A stretch of 8,381 nt of DNA. It comes from Vulcanimicrobiota bacterium (lineage in GTDB: Bacteria; Vulcanimicrobiota; Vulcanimicrobiia; Vulcanimicrobiales; Vulcanimicrobiaceae). Positions 1-6,857 of this stretch are shown here, piece by piece. A program made the position numbers and the translations under genes. The notes under the pieces are model-generated. The model was not told the origin of the DNA and did not search any database. It saw only the letters and a list, made by a program, of their open reading frames with translations. The DNA lies in assembly GCA_030038335.1 (NCBI GenBank), contig JASHPC010000004.1, positions 1-8,381 on the forward strand, in the 5' to 3' direction. The stretch's first letter is position 1. Every line of letters begins with the position of its first letter.

Positions 1-855
1 GAGCGCATCGACGAGAACGAAGAGGGCGGCGAGCAACACGAACGTGCTCCAAGTGATCGCGCCTGCAACGCGCTCGAGGCGAACGCGTGCCACGGCACTT
101 GCGACGAGCGCGCCGGAGACTGCCACTGGCCCCAAAGGAACGTGCAGCACGAGCGCTCCGGCGTACGCGAGCACGACGCCACCCAGCACTGCGAGCGTCC
201 GGTGCGCGTACGTCTGAGGCACTTCTTCTTCTACGCCTTCATCGTAACGGCCACGCAAGCGCTTACGGAAGACGAGTAAGAGCACGCCGAGCAAGATCGC
301 GATCGACGCGATCTGAGGGACGGCAAGATGCGCGACGTAGGAAGCAATGTCCGGACGTTCGAGGACGATGACGTTCGCCGGATTGGCGAACGGGAGTCCC
401 ATCGACGCAACGTTCGCGACGAACGTGCATCCAAGAAGAAACGGCATGACGTCTGCGACCCGGCGGCGCACGGTTTCGTAGACGATTGGTGTGAAGACGA
501 TGGCGGTCGCGTCGTTTGACAACAGGAGCGTCAACACCGTGCCGGCAAGGAAAAGCATAACGAACAAGATGCGAACGGAACCGCCGCCGCATCGCAGCGC
601 ATAGCGCGCGACGATCGCGAGCGCGCCGCTCTCCTCGGCAACGACGGCGAGCACCATCAAGCCGAGAATGAAGAGCAGCACGTTCCACTGCGCGGCGATC
701 GCCACGGCGGCCGCGGAGGATGGCTCGGTGCGGAGCGCGATGAGAAGCACCGCGCCGGCCGAGGCCCACATCCACTCACGCGTTCCGCGAGGCCGCAACG
801 CAGCGAGAAGCATAGCGGCGACCGCGACAATGGGTGTAAGAAGACCTAGTTCCAT
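1..855 (-). CDS. ArsB/NhaD-type ion permease, N-terminal part (cut by left window edge)
   Basis: This frame is open from ATG at 855 to the left edge, giving 285 residues. The family averages a little over 400, so roughly the last third is missing. The sequence is very hydrophobic, with repeated membrane segments (for example residues 6-20, 30-40, 55-75 and 95-112). Two motifs identify the ion transporter superfamily: LSNDATAIVFTPIV at residues 112-125 and FANPANVIVL at 156-165, matching the paired re-entrant SND/SNP motifs of ArsB, NhaD and CitMHS permeases. The segment near residues 268-285 (WSTFVLLAALFVLVDAL) also looks ArsB-like. The protein would sit in the inner membrane and export or exchange a small ion; arsenite is the family's best-known substrate, but the motifs do not fix it. 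A GGAAG Shine-Dalgarno sequence lies 5 nt before the ATG. No arsR or arsC is visible. It is divergent from the glycosyltransferase gene. Superfamily assignment is firm; substrate is unknown. Confidence 0.88.
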   Translation of the reverse strand, partial: MELGLLTPIVAVAAMLLAALRPRGTREWMWASAGAVLLIALRTEPSSAAAVAIAAQWNVLLFILGLMVLAVVAEESGALAIVARYALRCGGGSVRILFVMLFLAGTVLTLLLSNDATAIVFTPIVYETVRRRVADVMPFLLGCTFVANVASMGLPFANPANVIVLERPDIASYVAHLAVPQIASIAILLGVLLLVFRKRLRGRYDEGVEEEVPQTYAHRTLAVLGGVVLAYAGALVLHVPLGPVAVSGALVASAVARVRLERVAGAITWSTFVLLAALFVLVDAL

Positions 856-917
856 AGGGTCTTCCGGTTCCGCGCGAGCGCGTCGATGGTCGCTCGCATG
901 CATAGGACCCCACTCTT

Positions 918-929
918 TACAATGCGCCC
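918..929 (+). promoter_or_regulatory. Candidate -10 element for a leaderless glycosyltransferase mRNA
   Basis: TACAAT at 918-923 is followed by 6 nt (GCGCCC) and then the ATG at 930. Transcription starting about 7 nt after the -10 would begin on the start codon. There is no purine-rich Shine-Dalgarno sequence between them, which fits leaderless translation. No good -35 is seen 16-18 nt upstream. The same spacing occurs before the export gene at 2482. Confidence 0.4.
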
Positions 930-2411
930 ATGAACGCATCGCGACGCGCGACTCTCTCGGCGCTGCTGTGGACGGTGGTCGCAGCCGTTTTTCTGCAGCA
1001 CGTCGTGGGGATCGTTCGCGAATACGGTGTCCCCATCGCGGGAAACGATTTCCCTGCGTTTTACTGTGCCGGGAAGGCGCTCATCGCCCACGCGAGTCCG
1101 TACGCACTCGAGCCGTTGCGCTCGTGCGAGCACGCGCTTCCTCATGGCTCCGATCTCCCACGCGCGTACGTCACGCCGGCTCCTCTTCCGCCCTACGCTC
1201 TTGCGCTCTTCGCGTTCCTGGCCGAGCTCCCGTACAAAGCGGCGGCGTGGATCGCGAGTATCGCACTCGCGTCGTGCTGCATCGGGCTTGCGTTGACGCT
1301 TGCGCGCGTAACCCGTTTCCCGAGCGGCGGCATAGGGTGCGCGCTCCTTCTCTGCGCGGGCCTTTCGTCTGCGGTATTCGGACAGCTTCCTCCCGTGCTC
1401 GCTCTTGCCGTCGCGCTCTGCGGCCTCGCTCTTCTGAGAGACGATGACGCCGTTGCAGCCTGCTGCGCCGCCGCCGCGACCATAGAGCCGCACGTCGGCG
1501 TTCCCGTCGCGCTCTCCCTCTTCATCTTCCGCCCCGGCACGCGGCTCTGGCTTGCCGGCGCCGCGCTCGTCTTCGCAACCGCAGGTGCACTCGCGGTAAC
1601 GCCGCTCGGCGCGCTGCACTATCTGACGACAGTCTTGCCCGAGCACGCGCGAGCGGAACTGCTCACGGTCGATCAGTTCTCGATGTCCCACGTGCTCGCG
1701 CTCGCGGGAGCGCCTGCTTCGTACGCGCTTTCAGCAGGAGGCGTCTCGTATCTCGTCGCGGTCGCGCTTGGAATCGCAGCCGGCAAGATCGAGTCGCGAC
1801 GCCTCGGCGACGCAGCGATTGCGTATTTTCCCGCCGCCGGCGCACTGCTCGCGGGGACGTTCGTTCACGAAATCGACTTCGTTGCCGCACTTCCGGCGGC
1901 GCTGCTCTGCATCTCGCGCGGGCGCGAAAGGATCGCGTGGGCCGGCATCGCGGGTGTTGCGGCCATTGCCACGATGCCGTTTACGGTTGCACTCTCCGGA
2001 CGCTTGGCAATCGACACAATCGCGCTCGTCTGCGGCGTCGTCGCGGTTACGGCGGCAGTACGTGATGACGAAGCGTTTCATCTCACGCGCATCGCCGGCA
2101 CTTGCGCCATCGCAGCGGCGTGCGTCGCGTTTCCTCTCGCCCTCGAACGCGCCGCGCTTCCGCAAATCTCCGTGCCCGCGAGCGACGCATATCACGTCAC
2201 GAACGCGGACGCAAGTCAGAACTGGGGCGCGTATCTGCGCTCCGACCCTCGCTATGCGACGCCGCGACTCGACGCAGAGGCGTCGAAACTCCCAATATGG
2301 TTGGGCCTTGCGGTGCTACTCTTCGCACCGCTCACGTCGGGTCTCGGCGATCTAGGTCTGAAGACTCAGGCGGTTTGGGACCGGCGTCCACGTATCCGTC
2401 TTTCAGAGTGA
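930..2411 (+). CDS. GT87/DUF2029-type multi-pass membrane glycosyltransferase
   Basis: This is a 493-residue integral membrane protein with roughly ten or more hydrophobic segments. Residue 40 is the Asp of GNDFPAFYCAGKALIAHASPY, in the first extracytoplasmic loop after an N-terminal membrane helix (about 10-28). It matches the D-F-xx-Y-x-AG-x-AL-xx-G/A-xx-PY signature of GT87/DUF2029 GT-C enzymes, where the Asp is thought to be catalytic. The following P-L-PPY (85-89) and the FGQ near 150-152 also fit. Residues 184-188 read TIEPH, where relatives often have KP. A soluble loop around 415-455 (YHVTNADASQNWGAYLRSDP) precedes a last membrane helix near 455-470. Family members add mannose or another hexose from a polyprenol-phosphate donor on the outer face of the membrane. 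With the export genes 70 bp downstream, a role in building an envelope polysaccharide or glycolipid is likely. Acceptor and sugar cannot be read from sequence. Confidence 0.78.
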   Translation: MNASRRATLSALLWTVVAAVFLQHVVGIVREYGVPIAGNDFPAFYCAGKALIAHASPYALEPLRSCEHALPHGSDLPRAYVTPAPLPPYALALFAFLAELPYKAAAWIASIALASCCIGLALTLARVTRFPSGGIGCALLLCAGLSSAVFGQLPPVLALAVALCGLALLRDDDAVAACCAAAATIEPHVGVPVALSLFIFRPGTRLWLAGAALVFATAGALAVTPLGALHYLTTVLPEHARAELLTVDQFSMSHVLALAGAPASYALSAGGVSYLVAVALGIAAGKIESRRLGDAAIAYFPAAGALLAGTFVHEIDFVAALPAALLCISRGRERIAWAGIAGVAAIATMPFTVALSGRLAIDTIALVCGVVAVTAAVRDDEAFHLTRIAGTCAIAAACVAFPLALERAALPQISVPASDAYHVTNADASQNWGAYLRSDPRYATPRLDAEASKLPIWLGLAVLLFAPLTSGLGDLGLKTQAVWDRRPRIRLSE

Positions 2412-2432
2412 CCAGTGGTCCCGGTACCATGG
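2412..2432 (+). repeat. Hairpin directly after the glycosyltransferase stop codon
   Basis: CCAGTGGT (2412-2419) pairs with ACCATGG (2426-2432) with one bulged G and a 6-nt loop CCCGGT. It begins on the base after the TGA (2409-2411). No U-tract follows, so it is not a standard intrinsic terminator. It could stabilise a 3' end, attenuate read-through into the export gene, or be chance. Confidence 0.35.
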
Positions 2433-2469
2433 GGCACACGCGAACTCTGCAGGCCGCGCGAGCGAAGGT

Positions 2470-2481
2470 TACAGTCGAAAC
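2470..2481 (+). promoter_or_regulatory. Candidate -10 element for a leaderless export-gene mRNA
   Basis: TACAGT at 2470-2475 is followed by 6 nt (CGAAAC) and the ATG at 2482. This is the geometry also seen before the gene at 930, again with no Shine-Dalgarno sequence. No convincing -35 is present. If real, it gives the export and copolymerase genes their own promoter inside the module. Confidence 0.4.
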
Positions 2482-3432
2482 ATGAGAGCACTGGGAACGC
2501 TCGCGCTTGCCGCGCTTCTTCTTCCGCCGCTCGCAACGGTAACGCCCGCTCCCGTTTGCGCGCAGGTCGACCAGGAGAGCGAGGCGGCATCGCCGTTTGA
2601 GCTCGACTCCGGCTATCACATTCAGGGCGGCGATCAGATTGCGATCGACATCGACGACGATCCGACGTTGGTGCAGAATCTCACGGTGCTCGACGACGGT
2701 ACGATCGATCTCCCGCTCGCCGGCACGGTTTCGATCGGTGGTCTTTCGCCTTCGCAAGCATCGCACGTCATCGCGCTAAAGCTTCGCCCATACATGCGCA
2801 GCCCGCACGTCGTCGTTTCGGTCGTCAAGGAAGGCGCGCTCGAAGTCACCGTCCTCGGCGACGTCAAGAATCCCGGGAAGTACGAGTTGCGCTCGCAAGG
2901 GCGTCTGCTCGATGCCATTGCAGCTGCAGGTGGCGTTGCAGACGTCGAGACGGGCGTCTATCCCGACGCGCGCATCACGACGCCGGGAGGCGGAGACGTC
3001 GCGACGATCTCGCTCGAAAATCTGCTGCAGCACGGAGATGCATCGCTCGACGTGCCTCTCGACCAGGGCGCGATCGTCTACGTGCCAGGCCGCATGACGT
3101 TTAACGTGCAGGTCCTCGGCGCCGTGGACAAACCCGGCATCGTGGTGCTCCACGAAGGCGACCGTCTCTCGATGGCAATCGCCGCCGCGGGCGACAGCCG
3201 TCAGGCGAACTCCGACCTCAATCACATCGCGTTGACGCGCCACTTCCCCAACGGAACGATCGGCACGTACCGCGTCGATCTCTATCCGGCGCTGGAGCGC
3301 GGCGACGAGCGTTACGACGTCGCGCTGCAGCCCGGTGACGTCATCTTCGTTCCAGAGGCCATCGGCCGAACCGCCGGTGAGGACATCTTCTCCGGCTTCC
3401 TCTATCTCCTCGGTTCACTTCTCCACTGGTAG
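2482..3432 (+). CDS. Polysaccharide export protein (Wza/GumB type, Poly_export + two SLBB domains)
   Basis: This is a 316-residue secreted protein. Residues 1-27 form a signal peptide: MRALGT, a Leu/Ala-rich core, then VCA with likely cleavage before Gln28. Cys26 is not in a proper lipobox (it is followed by Ala and Gln, and preceded by APV), so this is probably not a lipoprotein. The Poly_export domain spans about 44-116 (YHIQGGDQIAIDI, then DDGTIDLPLAGTVSIGGLS). Two SLBB repeats follow, at about 120-203 (VTVLGDVKNPGKYEL) and 208-292 (VQVLGAVDKPGIVVL, ending LQPGDVIFVPEAI). The C-terminus, IFSGFLYLLGSLLHW, is hydrophobic, like the membrane-spanning helix that ends Wza. Family members form the periplasmic/outer-membrane channel that exports capsule or exopolysaccharide and dock onto the Wzc-type copolymerase. 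Such a partner starts 9 bp downstream, so the two are almost certainly cotranscribed. Family assignment is secure; the polymer is unknown. Confidence 0.93.
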   Translation: MRALGTLALAALLLPPLATVTPAPVCAQVDQESEAASPFELDSGYHIQGGDQIAIDIDDDPTLVQNLTVLDDGTIDLPLAGTVSIGGLSPSQASHVIALKLRPYMRSPHVVVSVVKEGALEVTVLGDVKNPGKYELRSQGRLLDAIAAAGGVADVETGVYPDARITTPGGGDVATISLENLLQHGDASLDVPLDQGAIVYVPGRMTFNVQVLGAVDKPGIVVLHEGDRLSMAIAAAGDSRQANSDLNHIALTRHFPNGTIGTYRVDLYPALERGDERYDVALQPGDVIFVPEAIGRTAGEDIFSGFLYLLGSLLHW

Positions 3433-3441
3433 AAAGACTGC

Positions 3442-5595
3442 ATGAGCTCCCTGACGCTAGAACGACGAACCTCGAGCGATCTCTCTTCCGGTGAACTGCA
3501 CGTCGGACGATTTCTTCGCCCGTTCCGCCGGTACGGAAACCTCTTCCTCGCCGTGGCGGCCGCGCTCGCGGTCTTCGGCGCGGTCGCGGTCCTCGTGATG
3601 CCGCGCAGCTACACCGCCGAGGTACGGCTCATCGCAGGCAACCCCAATCGCGATGCTACCGATCTGAGCGACGACGATTCTTCGAACGGCCAGCAGCAGA
3701 CCTCACTGCCAATTCTCAACGCGCTCGTCATTGCAACCGGTTTGCAGTCGACGCAGACGTACGCCGAGTTGATCCAAGAGACTCCGGTCGCGCAGCGTGT
3801 GGTCGACGATCTCCACCTCAACGTAACCGCCGAGGGCCTGCTCTCGCGCGTTCACGTTGCGCCCATCAACGACACGCCGATGCTGAGCCTCCATGCTTCG
3901 TGGAGCGATCGCGACACGGCTGCCGCAATCGCGAACGACATGGCATCTGCCTTCGTGCAGCGCGAGCGGGACCTCGTCGCGCAACAGGCCGACGCCGGCA
4001 TCGGGTTCATCGCGTCGCAGCTGCCCGTTGCCGAAGCGCAAGTACGCGAGACAAACGTCGCGGCCGCGAGCTTCATGGCCGCGCACCACCTGACGGACGC
4101 GACGACGCAGGCAACGCTCGCAGCAACCTCGCTCGACACGCTGGATCAAAAGATCGCTCAGACAGAAGTCGATAGACGCCAATCGCAAGCGCAACTCACC
4201 GCTATCCAAGGCGAGCTCGCGCAAACGCCCTCGATGATTCCCGGACAGATAACGACCGCTTCGAATCCCGTCGTCGAGCAACTACGCGAACAGCTCAGCG
4301 ACGCAGAGGTTCAACTTGCGGACGATGCCGCGCGCTTCACGGATCGTCATCCCGTTATGGTGCAGTTGCGTCACCGCATCGCGGATCTCAAGAACCGCAT
4401 AGCCGCGCTTCCGCAGACGGTGCCGCAGACGAACATGGCCGAGTCAAATGCCGTCGCGGTGCAGTTGCGCCAGCAAGCCGCGCAGCTTCAGGCGCAAGGC
4501 CAAGCCGACGCCGCAGCCGTGAAAACCATGGAGGCGCAGCGCCGCGCGATGCTGCCGTCCATCAAGCAGCTGCCGGCAACGACCGCGCAGCTCTCGGTCC
4601 TGCAGCGGCGTGCAAAGCTCGCCCAGGATGCGTACTACGCGATGCTGCAGAAATACGACGAACTCACCGTCGCAAAGTCGACTGCGCTCAGCGATCTCAC
4701 GGTAACGCAGCCAGCGTCAGCACAAAACGCCGTATCGACGCCGAGCCTCAAGCTCGCTCTGATCGCCGTCGCGCTGCTCTCTCTGGCCGCAGCGTTCCTC
4801 ATCGTGCTCGCGCTCGATCTCGTCGACAGCCGAATCTCCGACGAACAAGACGTTGAAACGCTGTCGGATCTGCCGTCGCTGGGTCGCGTCGATGACATCT
4901 CCGGCGGACTTCCGCCTAATGGTGAAGAGTCGTCACGGCAACTTCGCGTGGAAGCGGCCTACGACGAAGTACTCGACGCCGTGCGATTTGCGTGCGCAAA
5001 GCCGCCGCGGACGATCGCGGTGCTCAGCCCTTCGCAGGGTGACGGGCGTTCGACGATGGCCGTGAACCTCGCGCTCAAGCTTGCCGATCGACACGGACCC
5101 GTGCTGCTCGTCGACGCCGATCTTCGGCACCCTTCGATTCACCGATTATTGAACGTCCCTGACGCTCCAGGACTTGGCGACGTGCTCGAAGGCGGTCACG
5201 CACTCGATCGCGCGATAGCGCACACGGAGCATCCTGAGGTCGACGTTCTCCCAGCCGGCAAACGCGTGCGTGATCCGGTCTCCGCGCTGGAACCCGCGCG
5301 CCTACGGCGTCTGCTCGCCTCGGCTGGACGGCGTTACGCGAACATCGTTGTCGATACGTCGGCCCTCGGTCCGGTGCACGACGCCCTCGAAGTCGCGCGC
5401 AGCGTCGACGCATCCTTTCTCATGGTCTCCGCGGGACACACGCGCACGAGTCAGCTCGCGCGCGCGCTCGACCGTCTCTCGCGTGCGGGAACGGGAAGTC
5501 TCGTCGGATATGTACTCAACCGCGCGAAGACCGCGAACGAACACCTCGCGTACTATGCAACGTCACAGCGGTACGAACCACAGCAGTCGGCGTAG
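3442..5595 (+). CDS. Wzc-type polysaccharide copolymerase: Wzz domain fused to a divergent BY-kinase-like domain
   Basis: This 717-residue inner-membrane protein has a short cytoplasmic start and TM1 at about 33-53. A Wzz domain (about 55-180) is followed by a long Gln/Ala-rich, probably coiled-coil periplasmic region (about 190-405) and TM2 at about 437-460. The cytoplasmic BY-kinase-like domain covers about 505-700. Walker A is SQGDGRST (531-538), with Arg536 where family members have the Lys of GEGKST. Walker A' is intact (LLVDADLRHP, Asp558, Asp560, Arg562). The Walker B region is IVVDTSAL (Asp638), where DTPP is usual. The EX2RX2R oligomerisation motif expected near 505-511 is not visible (AAYDEVL). 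The tail has Tyr704, Tyr705 and Tyr711, a short tyrosine cluster. Family proteins set polymer length and drive export with Wza through cyclic tyrosine phosphorylation. Here catalysis is doubtful. It starts 9 bp after the export gene with only a weak AGAAAG upstream, so it may be translationally coupled. Confidence 0.92.
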   Translation: MSSLTLERRTSSDLSSGELHVGRFLRPFRRYGNLFLAVAAALAVFGAVAVLVMPRSYTAEVRLIAGNPNRDATDLSDDDSSNGQQQTSLPILNALVIATGLQSTQTYAELIQETPVAQRVVDDLHLNVTAEGLLSRVHVAPINDTPMLSLHASWSDRDTAAAIANDMASAFVQRERDLVAQQADAGIGFIASQLPVAEAQVRETNVAAASFMAAHHLTDATTQATLAATSLDTLDQKIAQTEVDRRQSQAQLTAIQGELAQTPSMIPGQITTASNPVVEQLREQLSDAEVQLADDAARFTDRHPVMVQLRHRIADLKNRIAALPQTVPQTNMAESNAVAVQLRQQAAQLQAQGQADAAAVKTMEAQRRAMLPSIKQLPATTAQLSVLQRRAKLAQDAYYAMLQKYDELTVAKSTALSDLTVTQPASAQNAVSTPSLKLALIAVALLSLAAAFLIVLALDLVDSRISDEQDVETLSDLPSLGRVDDISGGLPPNGEESSRQLRVEAAYDEVLDAVRFACAKPPRTIAVLSPSQGDGRSTMAVNLALKLADRHGPVLLVDADLRHPSIHRLLNVPDAPGLGDVLEGGHALDRAIAHTEHPEVDVLPAGKRVRDPVSALEPARLRRLLASAGRRYANIVVDTSALGPVHDALEVARSVDASFLMVSAGHTRTSQLARALDRLSRAGTGSLVGYVLNRAKTANEHLAYYATSQRYEPQQSA

Positions 5596-5599
5596 CGCG

Positions 5600-6634
5600 T
5601 CAGGCGTCGTCGAGTCTCGTTGCCCCGCGCCAGCCGAGGAGCGTCGCAGCCATTTCGGTTCGGTTAGCAGAACTCGTCTTCGCGAGCAGGCGTTTCACGT
5701 GATCGGTGACCGTCGTATCACTGATGGAGAGACGCCGTGCGATCGCAGGCGTTCCAAGGCCCGAAAACAGCAACGCGATGACTTCAAGCTCTCGATTCGT
5801 CAGACGGAAGCGTCGAACGGCGTCGGCAAGAAGCGAGCGGCTTTCGTAGGGCTCGAGAATCAGCGCGATCGCATAACAGCGCCCGCGTTCGACGGGAACG
5901 ACGCGTACGATGAGCTCGGCCGAGGGCATGAAGGCCGCTTCCGCACGCTGCGCTGGATCGCGCCAGCCCGCGGTAAGTTCGCGCACGCTGCGCTCGATTG
6001 CAACTGGAAGTCGTCCGCCGGCGCAGCTCCACCGATCGATGCGGCGCAGGCGCTGGGGCTTGCTGACGTACTCGACGGCGAGACTCTCGTCAAGAAGCAC
6101 GAGGCCCGGTGCGCTGCGAGAACGCGCGCGCTCGAGGTCGGTGAGCTCGCCTTCGAAGTGCGCTTGCGTGTCGATAGCACGAAGCACTTCAGTACGAGCC
6201 TCGGTGAGGACGAAGCGATCGTCGATCATGAACTCGCCGCTGTGCGCATCGCGCAACAGCAAGAGCGCACCTTCGCCGCCACGTTTATCTTCGAGGTGGA
6301 CCGTGAGCCCATGGCGATACGGTTCCGTCCGTGTTGCCGGCGGAGCGACCGCCGCGAGCGGTGGCGAGAAGCGCCGCGCGGCAATTTCAGCGCGCACCAT
6401 CCCCAAACGCTCTGGAACGACGTGGGGATCGCCGGAAAGGAACTCGCCAACGACGGCGTCCTTTCGCCGGTACGAAAATGCCCATGCATCTGCCGGGACG
6501 AGCGTTGCGTAAGCGTCGATCACAGCTTGCAACCGGCGTCCCTGCGGAAAATGAATAGACACGCATCGGAGCGACGCAATGATATCGCGCGCGGCACTGC
6601 CGCGGTTCATATGTCCCGGCCCATCGCTCTTCAT
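5600..6634 (-). CDS. LuxR-family transcriptional regulator with GAF/PAS-like sensory regions
   Basis: This is a 344-residue protein. The C-terminal 70 residues are a clear LuxR/GerE DNA-binding domain: RLTNRELEVIALLFSGLGTP (277-296), then IARRLSISDTTVTDHVKRLL (298-317) with the recognition helix near 306-318. The long N-terminus has no phosphoacceptor receiver signature. Residues about 25-155 look like a GAF-type sensor (AVIDAYATLVPADAWAFSYR and GEGALLLLRDA). Residues about 176-262 look PAS-like (GLVLLDESLAVEYVSKPQR). A ligand- or redox-sensing cytoplasmic transcription factor is the natural reading, but no ligand residues can be named. Two starts are possible: Met1 (6634) and Met9 (6610); neither has a strong Shine-Dalgarno sequence, though GGGAC precedes Met9. 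It converges on the copolymerase gene with 4 bp between stop codons and diverges from the response regulator at 6858. Its targets are unknown; the flanking polysaccharide genes are candidates. Confidence 0.88.
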   Translation of the reverse strand: MKSDGPGHMNRGSAARDIIASLRCVSIHFPQGRRLQAVIDAYATLVPADAWAFSYRRKDAVVGEFLSGDPHVVPERLGMVRAEIAARRFSPPLAAVAPPATRTEPYRHGLTVHLEDKRGGEGALLLLRDAHSGEFMIDDRFVLTEARTEVLRAIDTQAHFEGELTDLERARSRSAPGLVLLDESLAVEYVSKPQRLRRIDRWSCAGGRLPVAIERSVRELTAGWRDPAQRAEAAFMPSAELIVRVVPVERGRCYAIALILEPYESRSLLADAVRRFRLTNRELEVIALLFSGLGTPAIARRLSISDTTVTDHVKRLLAKTSSANRTEMAATLLGWRGATRLDDA

Positions 6635-6650
6635 CTTAACGGATGGTTTG

Positions 6651-6674
6651 CCGACGGTAGCCGTCGGGCCGACG
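6651..6674. repeat. Dyad cluster: three alternating CCGACG half-sites upstream of the LuxR gene
   Basis: CCGACGG (6651-6657), TAG, CCGTCGG (6661-6667) form a perfect 7-bp inverted repeat. CGTCGG (6662-6667), one G, and CCGACG (6669-6674) form a second, overlapping one. Three half-sites in alternating orientation begin 17 bp upstream of the LuxR start codon at 6634. This could be an operator, possibly for autoregulation, or alternative hairpins in that gene's leader. Confidence 0.45.
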
Positions 6675-6778
6675 CCCTCCGGGAAAGACTTCGTAAAGAT
6701 TGCGGGTCCGAAGATGCTTCCGGTACCTTCGCAGCGCGCGTTCCGGGTGTTTTTCCCTGCATTCGGAGAGTATCTGAT

Positions 6779-6789
6779 GCGCTGAGCGC
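6779..6789. promoter_or_regulatory. Dyad GCGCT-G-AGCGC abutting an extended -10, candidate operator
   Basis: GCGCT (6779-6783), a central G, and AGCGC (6785-6789) form a perfect short dyad. It ends 1 bp before the TGC of the extended -10 at 6791-6799, so a protein bound here would cover the promoter spacer and could repress or adjust transcription of the response regulator. At 11 bp in GC-rich DNA, chance is possible. Confidence 0.3.
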
Positions 6790-6790
6790 T

Positions 6791-6799
6791 TGCTATAAC
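6791..6799 (+). promoter_or_regulatory. Extended -10 promoter of the response regulator gene
   Basis: TGC-TATAAC (6791-6799) matches the extended -10 form TGn-TATAAT with five of six -10 bases. No good -35 lies 16-18 nt upstream, which is usual for extended -10 promoters. Transcription would start near 6806, giving a leader of about 50 nt before the ATG at 6858. Confidence 0.5.
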
Positions 6800-6845
6800 C
6801 CAATGAGAGCGACAACGTACCTAATCGAACCTAGGCCTTCTGGCC

Positions 6846-6850
6846 GGAGA
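6846..6850 (+). promoter_or_regulatory. Shine-Dalgarno sequence of the response regulator gene
   Basis: GGAGA (6846-6850) lies 7 nt before the ATG at 6858 and selects that codon over the out-of-frame ATG at 6854. A small GGCC-TTCT-GGCC dyad overlaps its upstream side. This gene therefore has a classic leader, unlike the genes at 930 and 2482. Confidence 0.6.
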
Positions 6851-6857
6851 AAAATGC

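Noticed and set aside
263..775. A 170-codon minus-strand frame inside the permease gene
   Set aside because: The permease frame on the same strand carries membrane segments and the SNDAT and NPAN motifs; this frame is an Arg-rich shadow.
1..855. Arsenic resistance operon
   Set aside because: Only an ArsB/NhaD-type permease is seen; no arsR, arsC or arsenic-binding motif is present, so the substrate is left open.
668..1447. A 259-codon plus-strand frame spanning the permease-glycosyltransferase boundary
   Set aside because: It crosses both divergent genes in the wrong frame, is Arg/Ser-rich, and shows no domain.
846..1691. A 281-codon minus-strand open frame opposite the glycosyltransferase
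   Set aside because: Its product is highly charged (Arg/Glu/Gly) with no recognisable domain, while the opposite strand encodes a coherent GT87 membrane protein.
6708..6723. Imperfect CCGAAG-ATG-CTTC(C)GG hairpin in the regulator intergenic region
   Set aside because: The stem is short and needs a bulge, with no placement relative to a promoter that suggests function.
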